Positions 1 to 10,530 of a stretch of 64,000 nucleotides of DNA are shown in pieces (the stretch's first letter is position 1; each line of letters opens with the position of its first letter). Made by a program: the position numbers and the translations under genes. Location of the stretch: positions 203,501 through 267,500 of the forward strand of contig NC_092577.1 in NCBI RefSeq assembly GCF_037975245.1. Direction: 5' to 3'. The notes under the pieces were generated by a model, which searched no databases, was not told where the DNA came from, and saw only the letters and a list, made by a program, of their open reading frames with translations. Source of the DNA: Apostichopus japonicus. Lineage: Eukaryota > Echinodermata > Holothuroidea > Aspidochirotida > Stichopodidae.

Positions 1-1020
1 ACCATCTGTAACCCTTGTTATTGACAAGATGTTGAGATTGGAGTTTAACTAGCGCTGGAATGAATCTAGGGTTTAACCAGTCAATCATCTGTAACCCTAG
101 TTATTGACAAGATGTTGAGATTGGAGTTTAACTATAGCTTGAATGAATCAAGGGCTTAGCCAGTGAACCATCTGTAACCCTAGTTATTGACAAGATGTTG
201 AGATTGGAGTTTAACTAGCGCTGGGCTGAATCAAGGGCTTAGCCAGTGAACCATCTGTAACCCTTGTTATTGACAAGATGTTGAGATTGGAGTTTAACTA
301 TAGCTGGAATGAATCTAGGGTTTAACCAGTCAATCATCTGTAACCCTAGTTATTGACAAGATGTTGAGATTGGAGTTTAACTATAGCTGGAATGAATCTA
401 GGGTTTAACCAGTCAATCATCTGTATCCCTAGTTATTGACAAGATGTTGAGATTGGAGTTTAACTAGCGCTGGAATGAATCTAGGGTTTAACCAGTCAAT
501 CATCTGTATCCCTAGTTATTGACAAGATGTTGAGATTGGAGTTTAACTATAGCTGGAATGAATCTAGGGTTTAACCAGTCAATCATCTGTATCCCTAGTT
601 ATTGACAAGATATTGAGATTGGAGTTTAACTAGCGCTGGAATGAATCTAGGGCTTAACCAGTCAATCATCTGTAACCCTAGTTATTGACAAGATGTTGAG
701 ATTGGAGTTTAACTAGCGCTGGGCTGAATCAAGGGTTCAGCCAATCAATCATCTGTATCCCTAGTTCCGACAAGATGTTGAGATTGGAGTTTAACTATCG
801 CTGGAATGAATCAAGGGTTCAGCAATTCAATCATCTGTATCGCTAGTCCTGACAAGATATTGAGATCGGGGTTTAACTAAGGCTGGGCTGAATCAAGGGC
901 TTAGCCAGTCAATCATCTGTAACCCTAGTTCTGACAAGATATTGAGATTGGAGTTTAACTATCGCTGGAATGAATTAAGGGTTCAGCTATTCAATCATCG
1001 GTATCCCTAGTTATTGACAA
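1..1020. repeat. 83-bp tandem array, about 12 copies
   Basis: Units recur every 83 nt (for example at 3, 86, 169 and 252) with the core TTGACAAGATGTTGAGATTG. Variants alternate between AGCGCTGG and ATAGCTGG, and units diverge towards the right end. The array is cut by the window edge, so its full length is unknown. It probably lies in an upstream intron or 5' region of the TFIIIC gene. Confidence 0.95.
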
Positions 1021-1299
1021 GGTATTAATTTGTTTCTTGCTTAGATAACTGTTGCATTGTCTGGCACTGGGTTATCCCTTGAAATCCTTTTTGCTATGAG
1101 AGTACATCTAACAACAAGTTTAAAGATTTAAGGTGCCTGTCCAGCATAACTTGTAGTTTTACCTTTTTCTGGTTGCATATCAATGAGCAAAAAATGATTT
1201 TAGTAAGCTTTGTTCATCATTGTTTGAATAATGGATTCCATTGACCTGAAGGTAGAGCAACACAGCTCACTTGTAGTTCACTCAGTGGTTCATTTTCAG

Positions 1300-1528
1300 A
1301 AGAAAACTGATGTTGCAAACTCATGTGCAGGTCTTTGGTATTTTCTCAAACAGCTGGTAAATTTGGCAATGAAGGAAGCGTTTGCGGAGAAGAAAGAACA
1401 ATGGGAGGGTCTGGCAGAGAAGGAAGAGGAGGAAGAAGAGGAGGAATATGATGAAGAGAGTAATGTGGAAGACAATGAGGACAATATTGATGATTATATG
1501 GAATCTGAAGAGGATGAGGTAGACAGAG
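1300..1528 (+). CDS. GTF3C2: GTF3C2 exon 1 (first in window), acidic N-terminal region
   Basis: The frame begins after a pyrimidine-rich acceptor ending at 1299 and stops at a GT donor at 1529, leaving one base over. It encodes a short basic and hydrophobic lead, then a Glu run and an Asp/Glu-rich tract ending DEVDR. Such acidic regions are usual before the WD domain of this subunit. The start is uncertain. The frame stays open upstream to an ATG at 1231, so this could be the first coding exon, and another acceptor-like AG at 1353 keeps the same phase. The acidic part is low complexity, so exon membership rests mainly on phase agreement with the next exon. Confidence 0.6.
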
Positions 1529-1736
1529 GTAAAAGGACACCAGATCATTATTATGGTAAAGTCATAGAAGATGCAGTATGTGTTGTCATGGATATTATAT
1601 AATGTACCATCCAAGCAGTGATTAACATTTAAATGACAATTTAATTATTTAATTTCTTTACATGTCTTTGGAAAGTTTGAATACTTTGCAGTATTAAGTG
1701 ATTTTATTGTTTAGTTTGATTTATATTTCCCCTCAG

Positions 1737-1797
1737 AGCACTTCAGAAAAATCCAGTTTGCACAAATCACAAAGCCAATGCAAGTGGCAGAAGATTT
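1737..1797 (+). CDS. GTF3C2: GTF3C2 exon 2
   Basis: This 61-nt exon lies between a TTTCCCCTCAG acceptor and a consensus GTAAGT donor. Joined to exon 1 in phase it reads EHFRKIQFAQITKPMQVAED and leaves two bases, which the next exon completes. The intron before it is only 208 nt and carries no repeat. The exon is short, so confidence comes from the strong splice sites and exact phase at both ends. Confidence 0.7.
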
Positions 1798-2725
1798 GTA
1801 AGTATTAGAAATAAGTGAAAATTCCAATACAGTGTAATAAAAATGCATATTCATCATATCTTCAGTGCAAGTTAAATGCATATCATATCTTCATTATGTA
1901 AATGAGGAAAAACTTCACCAACTACTTCAAATCACTTCACATTAGAAATTTAGTGACTCAAGTGATAACTTGTACAACACTGTCTGGTAGACACTGACAA
2001 TGATTACGAATAGGGTGACATTACCAGCACCACTGAGTGTGTTGATATGCATCAAACATGACATTGTCAATTATCCTGCATACAGTAATAGACTATGAAT
2101 AACTCCTCCTAGCTGTTCATACTATAACATCAGTCAGATGTGGCTGCATGTATATATACAGCTGATTATTTATACAGTCACAATTTACACTTGCAATGGA
2201 ATATGCTAATGACATGTCAAAGTATTAAATGGGTAGGGCAGAGATAAAAAAAAATATTTTGGCCAATGAAAGATAAGCATACTAAGCATCTTGGTGAAAG
2301 TTGCATTCAATTCCTACATTGTATATGAGATACTGATAGTTGAAAACATCACAATTTGTACCATATAAAGTGAACCTGAAGCAAACATGTGTGATTTCAT
2401 AGTTTCACACTGAGAGCAGAATGTATTGTTTTTACTATTTTCACTTTATTGCTTTGATGTTGGATTGTACAGTGTTCCTATAAAGCTTTTAGGGATGGTT
2501 TTTTAGGGATGAATTTATGAATACCCCAAATGACTGTTGTGTATTCATATGTTAATGCATCCCAATTTGGTAAGAGAAATTTGGATATACATTTCAAAGA
2601 AACACATTTGCATCTATGACATCACAAATATTTGCTTCAAGTTCACTTTTGACACAAACAATGTCAACTTCACATGCTGTTATCTGAAATTCCCTTTAAT
2701 GTAATTCCTAAATTAGTGTTTGCAC
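1798..2725. other. Intron 2, left part: no recognisable feature
   Basis: AT-rich single-copy-looking DNA after the exon 2 donor. I see no open frame with family resemblance and no tandem array. Confidence 0.4.
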
Positions 2726-3290
2726 AGGGTATCCGGTTCCTAATTTATTACCCGAATCCTACGCAAAGTGTGTGTTTTTTTGTTTTTGCAAACCGACGAT
2801 TAAGCAGATTTCCCATGGGCTTAGTGTGGTGTTAGGCTACCATGTGGTCGAAGATAACAGCAATAACAAAGGTACCCTCTTGACGCGATACTACCCAGTT
2901 CCTAATTTATTACCCGAATCCTACACAAAGTGTGATTTTTTTTTAAAAATTTTCTTTGCAAACCGATGGTTAGGCAGATTTCCCATTGACTTAGTGTGTT
3001 GTTAGGCCACCATGTGGTCGAAGATAATAGCAATAATGAATGTATTCCATGGATATCTTATAACTGTGTCACAATTTCAGCTAATAAACAGATGGCTAGG
3101 CTGATTTACCCCATTGACTTAGTGTGGTGTTAGGCAACCATGTGGTCGAACGTAACAGCAATAATGAAAGTATTCCATGGATATCTTATAACTGTGTCAC
3201 AATTTCAGCGAATAAACAGATGGTTAGGCTTAGCTAGATTTCTCATTGACTTAGTGTGGTGTTAGGCTACCATGTGGAAGAAATTGAAAG
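2726..3290. repeat. Mosaic of duplicated intronic segments
   Basis: A segment with TTAGTGTGGTGTTAGGC recurs about four times (near 2819, 2992, 3118 and 3249). CCTAATTTATTACCCGAATC occurs twice, about 165 nt apart. A block with TTCCATGGATATCTTATAAC occurs twice, 128 nt apart. Spacing is irregular, so this is a local duplication mosaic and not a clean array. Confidence 0.75.
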
Positions 3291-3728
3291 AATTCTCACA
3301 ATTAATATTCATTCATTCGTTTATTTCATAGAAGGAAAGGGAGGCAAGGAATTTTACGAGATGTTAATGGATTATCGACTGGATAACAAAAAAAGAATAA
3401 TCGCAAGTGGCTTTTTACTAATCGTTTATTCCAAATGCGATCAAATTGCGCGAATCACACAATCTCATGACTAATGCGAACCCTGGGCCTGCATAATAGA
3501 TAGTAGGAATACCAACTGTTTAAGAGCTAAATTGGATATTTACACAGTCTGATCCACTAGAGGTGGAGAGCAAGCATAAGCAGCGGCAGCAGTGCACTGT
3601 TAGTTGTGATGTTAATTATATGAAGTTATTAACAAGTTAATGAAAGAAACAAAAGCAAATAGAAATTTTATACCTTATCTTACACCTACGTATTTGAACA
3701 TGAAAACATTGTCAGTAGAGAATATAAT

Positions 3729-5540
3729 TCATTTGAACTTTGAGCCCTCCCTATTCTCATGAAGATTGTTATTTACTTCTTGTTTCCATTCACCAGGAAT
3801 AGCATGAATAATACTGTAATGTTGCAAAAAGGAGCAACGTAAATTACTCTTAAAAAGCTGAAAACTCAATAGCTCCTTGTTATCATTAAAGAGGTCTTTT
3901 ATACAAACAATACCTTTCCCATACCATGACTCATAAAATGTAATCGAATTATTTATTTTAATATTAGAATTATTCCATAAGATCTGCTTCTTATAAGAAC
4001 CACTTGGGACGCAGAAATTACAACTTGCCCAAGCATGACAAATTTCGTCAATGAAAACATTGCGGGTTTTTACGTCATTTTTATGAAAATTACAGTGAAA
4101 AAGGAAGGACCCGCCATATTTTCTTAGATAAAAATATAAAAAACTTAGCCCAATGAATGTATTTGCAACCGACATAACGTTTTACCCATGTGCACTTCAA
4201 GCTATGGATAAAGCTAGAAATATGAGTAACATTTAAACCACCTTTAGCAATAGGATTTATCATCGTACTACGCTGAACTTTATCCGGCATGCCAGACCAA
4301 ATACAATTGAAGAAAATTGACTTGAGGCTCTTAATAAAATGAAGAGGGGGGTTAGGAAGAACTTGAAAAAAAACACCAACTTAGAAAGGGCAATAGACTT
4401 GATCAACGTTATCTTGCCGATAGGAGTAAGGTCGCGCTGTGACCACATACGAAGAATGCCTTTAAGACGTGAGAGTCGGGGAATAAAATTAAGCTGGGAA
4501 AGACTCTCATCTCCCCTCTTCAAAGTAACAAGTAACACAGTAATTGGACCAGTTGTCCATTTAAAGGAATACATGTCAAAGAAGTTTGGTTTTCTCCTTA
4601 TAAAAGGACCCAAGGGATAAATAGGAGTTGTCATAGTTTACACTTAGCCCTGAAGTACTCTCAAGAAGCTTAAAAATTGTAACTCTTTCAACCAAAGAGG
4701 CTTCACTCCCCTCAAGGAAAAGCGTCGTGTCGTCAGCATACTGGAGAATACGAATTTCATTGTTGTCAATTGTAATACCTTTAATAACTTGACTACTCAA
4801 AATTTTTAATGCAAAAACATCGGCACATAAAATAAAAATGTACAGGCTTAATTGGCAACCCTGTCTAACTCCCCTGAAAATAGGGAACGAATGGCAAGAA
4901 AAAGCATTGTTACACACACAAGCAGTGGCGGTGAGATATAAAGTACGAATCCAGCGAGAAAAGTCATTCCCGAACTTGAAAAAACTCAGAGTTTTAAACA
5001 CAAATTCCAATTCTAACTTATCAAACGCTTTCTCAAAGTCAACAAACACTAAGCACCCTGGAGTCGACATGGTATCCATATAATCAATCGCATTTAAAAT
5101 ACAACGAATATTTTCTCCAATGGAGTGACCCTTAATAAACCCTGTTTGATTTGGACCGATTAATTTATTGATGACATATTTAATTCTAAAAGCTAGGGCC
5201 TTCGAAAAAATTTTAATAGTCTACGTTCAGCAGACTGATGGGACAGTAATTTTTAACTAAAGCAAGATCCTTATTTGGTTTGGGCAGAAGAGTGATGATG
5301 CCACAAGACTGTTCCTGTGACAAGGTGTCATGATTGTAAGAAAGATTGCGCGAATTCGTAACCAGATTTGATATAATTGGCCAAAAAAACTTATGAAATT
5401 CAGCTGTTTTGCCATCACTCCATGGGATCTTATTATCTTTAAAAGTAAATAAAGCATTACTACATTCCTCCTTTGAAAGCTCGCCATCACAAACCTTGGC
5501 GTGTTCACTACTAAGAGGATTAGGACAGCAAAGGTTCTGG
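3729..5540 (-). pseudogene. L1/Tx1-like ORF2 remnant: reverse transcriptase and C-terminal region
   Basis: Minus-strand segments show the RT series. The first is a degenerate KxPWSDGKTAEFHKFF and GIITLLPKPNKD region (about 5257-5508). Next are FVDFEKAFDKLELEF, RGVRQGCQLS and QYADDTTLFLEGSE (4576-5079). LKGILRMWSQRDLTPIGKIT follows (4260-4634), then a KGGLNVTHISSF piece and a terminal ILWNNSNIKIN and IPGEWKQEV region (3729-4175). The catalytic YADD is intact, but PLSP-type residues after RGVRQG are altered and frames shift repeatedly. The endonuclease domain is missing. Confidence 0.8.
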
Positions 5541-5639
5541 AAAAAAGGAGATGGCTTTAATGCAATACATATGTGAAGTTACTTGAATAAATATGGCTTC
5601 CCTTCTCTGCCCCTCCAACAACCCCAAGAGAATCTCAAG

Positions 5640-6332
5640 CGCACTCCATTCTGGTACAATTCTTGAACTTGCGAGGCCCACTTCCTCTACTCCTTCAAGT
5701 CGGTCGTAGGGAAATCGTCTAGTATATAATAATCTTTAGTTGATATGGCCTGTCTAGCTTTCTTTAAAATGTTAATCTTATCCTGGAAAAAAGAGACCTT
5801 CACTAGGAGGTGTATGTCCCTTCCTCTTACCAGTTTGCCGTCCCCGTGCGCCCTTTCAATCTTACAAGCACTAATTCTGACTTCCTCGAAGAGTTTCGAC
5901 GCCATGTCGATACAGTCCTCTCCCTGAGTGGTTTCAATCCAACAATACGTAAATTATTTCTCCTGGAGAAACGTTCTCGTTTGTTAATTTGGGCGGCATG
6001 AAGATCTTTTTCATCGACAAGTTGGTTCACTTTCTCCTCGAGATTGTCACGCCTTTTTTTTTAGATTGTTGTTTCCTCTCGCAAGTCTAGAATTGCCTTG
6101 TTAAAGTCATCCTGTAAAGACTGTACCTCTTTAAGGAAGGTTTTCCGCAATCGTTCTGTTGTAAGGTTAAAATCCCTTACCAAATTTTTGCCTTACAGTA
6201 TGTGTCTGAGTCCGACTCACCTAGCCGCTGGTGCATTAGGCTGGAGTCTAGGCTCTGCCCTACACAGGGTTGTGTCACAGACTCCTGATCTTTTTTCTTT
6301 CTTAGGCTACCTTTTGGTCTTCCAGGAGGCAT
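5640..6332 (-). pseudogene. L1-like ORF1 remnant (RNA-binding ORF1p type)
   Basis: On the minus strand the reading begins MPPGRPKGSLRKKK at 6332, a basic N terminus. A Leu/Glu-rich coiled-coil-like piece follows (RLRKTFLKEVQSLQDDFNKA), then RRNNLRIVGLKPLRE, then KIERAHGDGK with VSFFQDKINILKKAR and YYILDDFP. The RRNNLRI...IERAH...ILKKAR series is the signature of L1-type ORF1 RNA-binding proteins. At least two frame changes (near 6180-6060 and 5900) and stops break it, so it is not functional. Confidence 0.75.
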
Positions 6333-6340
6333 TTTGGTGC

Positions 6341-6576
6341 AAAAGGTGTAAAGTGTATATATAGGCTTTGTAGAATAAAGTTGGGGCTCTCGGTAGTAAA
6401 TTGGTAAATATCTTTATCCCAGCAGCAAACACTTCTGACTACTCCAACATCTCAGGCACATTTCCTGACTATCCATTTTGATATTAACCTTTGCTACTAC
6501 TGTGCAGGGGGAGGATAATCTTTCATGATTAGCTGAAATACATCAACATGTTCTCATTCTTTCTTTCTTTACACAG
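6341..6576. other. Intron 2, right end
   Basis: A short non-repetitive stretch between the LINE remnant and exon 3. It contains a long pyrimidine tract (TTCTTTCTTTACACAG) that forms the exon 3 acceptor. Nothing else is recognised. Confidence 0.5.
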
Positions 6577-6663
6577 CCGTAAACTATCATACTGTCCAGG
6601 TCATGAAAGTCTCTTCCATGAATGGAAAGTGGATCCGACAGAGTGGATAGAATTATCAGAAAG
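6577..6663 (+). CDS. GTF3C2: GTF3C2 exon 3, too short for ORF detection
   Basis: A strong polypyrimidine tract and ACAG acceptor end at 6576. The 87-nt exon completes the two leftover bases of exon 2 (TT+C) and reads RKLSYCPGHESLFHEW followed by KVDPTEWIELSE. It leaves AG, which joins the first base of exon 4. Both phases fit only in this frame; the other tested frame meets a stop. The donor is GTTTGC, a weak match to consensus. It is also the first base of the 64-bp tandem array that fills the start of the next intron, so the 5' splice site sits inside repeat unit 1. Confidence 0.72.
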
Positions 6664-8608
6664 GTTTGCATGACTGTCTACTCCAAGCAGCCATAAGTCT
6701 ATTCCCACAGGTCTATATATAAGTGAGGTTTGCATGACTGTCTACTCCAAGCAGTCATTAGTCTATTCCCACAGGTCTATAAATAAGTGAGGTTTGCATG
6801 ACTGTCTACTCCAAGCAGCCATAAGTCTATTCCCACAGGTCTATAAATAAGTGAGGTTTGCATGACTGTCTATTCCAAGCAGTCATTAGTCTATTCCCAC
6901 AGGTCTATAAATAAGTGAGGTTTGCATGACTGTCTATTCCAAGCAGTCATTAGTCTATTCCCACAGGTCTATAAATAAGTGGTTTGCATGACTGTCTACT
7001 CCAAGCAGTCATTAGTCTATTCCCACAGGTCTATAAATAGGTGAGGCTTGCATGACTGTCTACTCCAAGCAGCCATAAGTCTATTCCCACAGGTCTATAA
7101 ATAAGTGAGGTTTGCATGACTGTCTATTCCAAGCAGTCATTAGTCTATTCCCACAGGTCTATAAATAGGTGAGGCTTGCATGACTGTCTACTCCAAGCAG
7201 CCATAAGTCTATTCCCACAGGTCTATAAATAAGTGAGGTTTGCATGACTGTCTATTCCAAGCAGTCATTAGTCTATTCCCACAGGTCTATATATAAGTGA
7301 GGCTTGCATGACTGTCTACTCCAAGCAGTCATTAGTCTATTCCCACAGGTCTATAAATAAGTGAGGCTTCCATGACTGTCTACTCCAAGCAGCCATAAGT
7401 CTATTACCACAGGTCTATAGATAAGTGAGGTTTGCATGACTGTCTACTCCAAGCAGCCATCAGTCTATTCCCACAGGTCTATAAATAGGTGAGGCTTGCA
7501 TGACTGTCTACTCCAAGCAGTCATAAGTCTATTCCCACAGGTCTATAAATAAGTGAGGTTTGCATGACTGTCTATTCCAAGCAGCCATAAGTCTATTCCC
7601 ACAGGTCTATAAATAAGTGAGGCTTGCATGACTGTCTACTCCAAGCAGCCATAAGTCTATTCCCACAGGTCTATATATAAGTGAGGCTTGCATGACTGTC
7701 TACTCCAAGCAGCCATAAGTCTATTCCCACAGGTCTATAAATAGGTGAGGCTTGCATGACTGTCTACTCCAAGCAGCCATAAGTCTATTCCCACAGATCT
7801 ATATATAAGTGAGGTTTGCATGACTGTCTACTCCAAGCAGTCATAAGTCTAATCCCACAGGTCTATAAATAAGTGAGGTTTGCATGACTGTCTACTCCAA
7901 GCAGCCATAAGTCTATTCCCACAGGTCTATAAATAAGTGAGGTTTGCATGACTGTCTACTCCAAGCAGCCATGAGTCTATTCACACAGGTCTATAAATAA
8001 GTGAGGTTTGCATGACTGTCTACTCCAAGCAGTCATGAGTCTATTCCCACAGGTCTATAGATAAGTGAGGTTTGCATGACTGTCTACTCCAAGCAGTCAT
8101 AAGTCTATTCCCACAGGTCTATAAATAGGTGAGGCTTGCATGACTGTCTACTCCAAGCAGCCATAAGTCTATTCCCACAGGTCTATAAATAAGTGAGGTT
8201 TCCATGACTGTCTACTCCAAGCAGTCATAAGTCTATTCCCACAGGTCTATAAATAGGTGAGGTTTGCATGACTGTCTACTCCAAGCAGTCATTAGTCTAT
8301 TCCCACAGGTCTATAAATAAGTGAGGTTTGCTTGACTGTCTACTCCAAGCAGTCATAAGTCTATTCCCACAGGTCTATAAATAAGTGAGATTTGCATGAC
8401 TGTCTACTCCAAGCAGTCATTAGTCTATTCCCACAGGTCTATAAATAAGTGAGGTTTGCATGACTGTCTACTCCAAGCAGCCATAAGTCTATTCCCACAG
8501 GTCTATAAATAAGTGAGGTTTGCATGACTGTCTACTCCAAGCAGCCATAAGTCTATTCCCACAGGTCTATAAATAAGTGAGGTTTCCATGACTGTCTACT
8601 CCAAGCAG
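6664..8608. repeat. 64-bp tandem array, about 30 copies, starting at the exon 3 donor
   Basis: Units recur every 64 nt (6663, 6727, 6791 and so on) with the core GTTTGCATGACTGTCTACTC and a second half TCTATTCCCACAGGTCTATA. Variation is mostly C/T and A/T alternation at a few sites. The first unit begins at intron base 1. The array ends abruptly at 8608, where the unrelated 61-bp array starts with no unique sequence between them. Confidence 0.95.
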
Positions 8609-10530
8609 AGGTTGCACATATTGAGTTTTATCTGTTCCTCTCTACTTATTGGTAGGGTGATGTATATTAGGGTTGTACATATTGAGTTTTATCCGTTCCT
8701 CTCTACCTATTGATAGGTTGATGTATATTAGGGTTGTACATATTGAGTTTTATCCGTTCCTCTCTACTTATTGGTAGGTTGATGTATATTAGGGTTGTGC
8801 ATATTGAGTTTTATCCGTTCCTCTCTACTTATTGGTAGGTTGATGGATATTAGGGTTGTGCATATTGAGTTTTATCTGTTCCTCTCTACTTATTGGTAGG
8901 TTGATGTATATTAGGGTTGTACATATTGAGTTTTATCCGTTCCTCTCTACTTATTGGTAGGTTGATGTATACTAGGGTTGTACATATTGAGTTTTATCTG
9001 TTCCTCTCTACTTATTGGTAGGTTGATGTATATTAGGGTTGTACATATTGAGTTTTATCTGTTCCTCTCTACTTATTGTGGGTGATGTATATTAGGGTTG
9101 TACATATTGAGTTTTATCCCTTCCTCTCGACTTATTGGTAGGTTGATGTATATTAGGGTTGTACATATTGAGTTTTATCTGTTCCTCTCTACTTATTGGT
9201 AGGTTGATGTATATTAAGGTTGTACATATTGAGTTTTATCCGTTCCTCTCTACTTATTGGTAGGTTGATGTATATTAGGGTTGTACATATTGAGTTTTAT
9301 CTGTTCCTCTCTACTTATTGGTAGGTTGATGTATATTAGGGTTGTACATATTGAGTTTTATCTGTTCCTCTCTACTTATTGGTAGGTTGATGTATATTAG
9401 GGTTGTACATATTGAGTTTTATCCGTTCCTCTCTACTATTGGTAGGTTGATGTATATTAGGGTTGTACATATTGAGTTTTATCTGTTTCTCTCTACTCTT
9501 GTTAGGTTGATGTATATTAGGGTTGTACATATTGAGTTTTATCCGTTTCTCTCTACTCTTGTTAGGTTGATGTATATTAGGGTTGTACATATTGAGTTTT
9601 ATCCGTTCCTCTCTACTTATTGGTAGGTTGATGTATATTAGGGTTGTACATATTGAGTTTTATCCGTTCCTCTCTACTATTGGTAGGTTGATGTATATTA
9701 GGGTTGTACATATTGAGTTTTATCCGTTCCTCTCTACTATTGGTAGGTTGATGTATATTAGGGTTGTACATATTGAGTTTTATCTGTTCCTCTCTACTTA
9801 TTGTTAGGTTGATGTATATTAGGGTTGTACATATTGAGTTTTATCTGTTCCTCTCTACTTATTGGTAGGTTGATGTATATTAGGGTTGTACATATTGAGT
9901 TTTATCTGTTCCTCTCTACTTATTGGTAGGTTGATGTATATTAGGGTTGTACATATTGAGTTTTATCTGTTCCTCTCTACTTATTGGTAGGGTGACATAT
10001 ATTAGGGTTGTACATATTTGAGTTTTATCCGTTCCTCTCTAGTTATTGGTAGGTTGATGAATATTAGGGTTGTGCATATTGAGTTTTATCTGTTTCTCTC
10101 TACATATTGGTAGGGTGATGTATATTAGGGTTGTACATATTGAGTTTTATCTGTTCCTCTCTACTTATTGGTAGGGTAACATATATTAGGGTTGTACATA
10201 TTGAGTTTTATCCGTTCCTCTCTACGTATTGATAGGTTGATGGATATTAGGGTTGCGCATATTGAGTTTTATCTGTTCCTCTCTACTTATTGGTAGGTTG
10301 ATGTATATTAGGGTTGTACATATTGAGTTTTATTCATTCCTCTCTACTTATTGGTAGGTTGATGTATATTAGGGTTGTACGTATTGAGTTTTATCTGCTT
10401 CTCTCTACTAATGGTAGGTTGATGTATATTAGGGTTGTACATATTGAGTTTTATTCATTCCTCTCTACTTATTGGTAGGTTGATGTATATTAGGGTTGTG
10501 CATATTGAGTTTTATCTGTTTCTCTCTACT
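8609..10530. repeat. 61-bp tandem array, left segment, about 31 copies
   Basis: The period is 60-61 nt with the core ATTAGGGTTGTACATATTGA and ATCCGTTCCTCTCTAC. Short units lacking one or two bases are common. The array is interrupted at about 10530 by a Penelope-like element and resumes at about 12430. Open frames of about 75-95 residues inside it are by-products of the unit and not genes. Confidence 0.95.

Larger units (their letters stand above)
3700..6340 (-). mobile_element. Decayed, internally deleted L1/Tx1-like LINE
   Basis: Minus-strand reading gives, in element order, an ORF1-like remnant (from an ATG at 6332), a junction near 5540-5640, and an RT-containing ORF2 remnant running to about 3729. 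The APE endonuclease expected between ORF1 and RT is absent, so the copy is internally deleted. Several frameshifts are present. It sits in intron 2, antisense to GTF3C2. The outer boundaries are not resolved; I found no target-site duplication or tail. Confidence 0.8.

Noticed and set aside
1-1020. Telomere-like TTAACCC/AGGGTTTAA phrases
   Set aside because: They are parts of an 83-bp unit. No consecutive TTAGGG repeats occur.
10435-10530. An ATG-initiated N-terminal extension of the Penelope frame
   Set aside because: These 32 codons are 61-bp array sequence that happens to be in frame. The element itself starts at about 10531 and lacks its own start.
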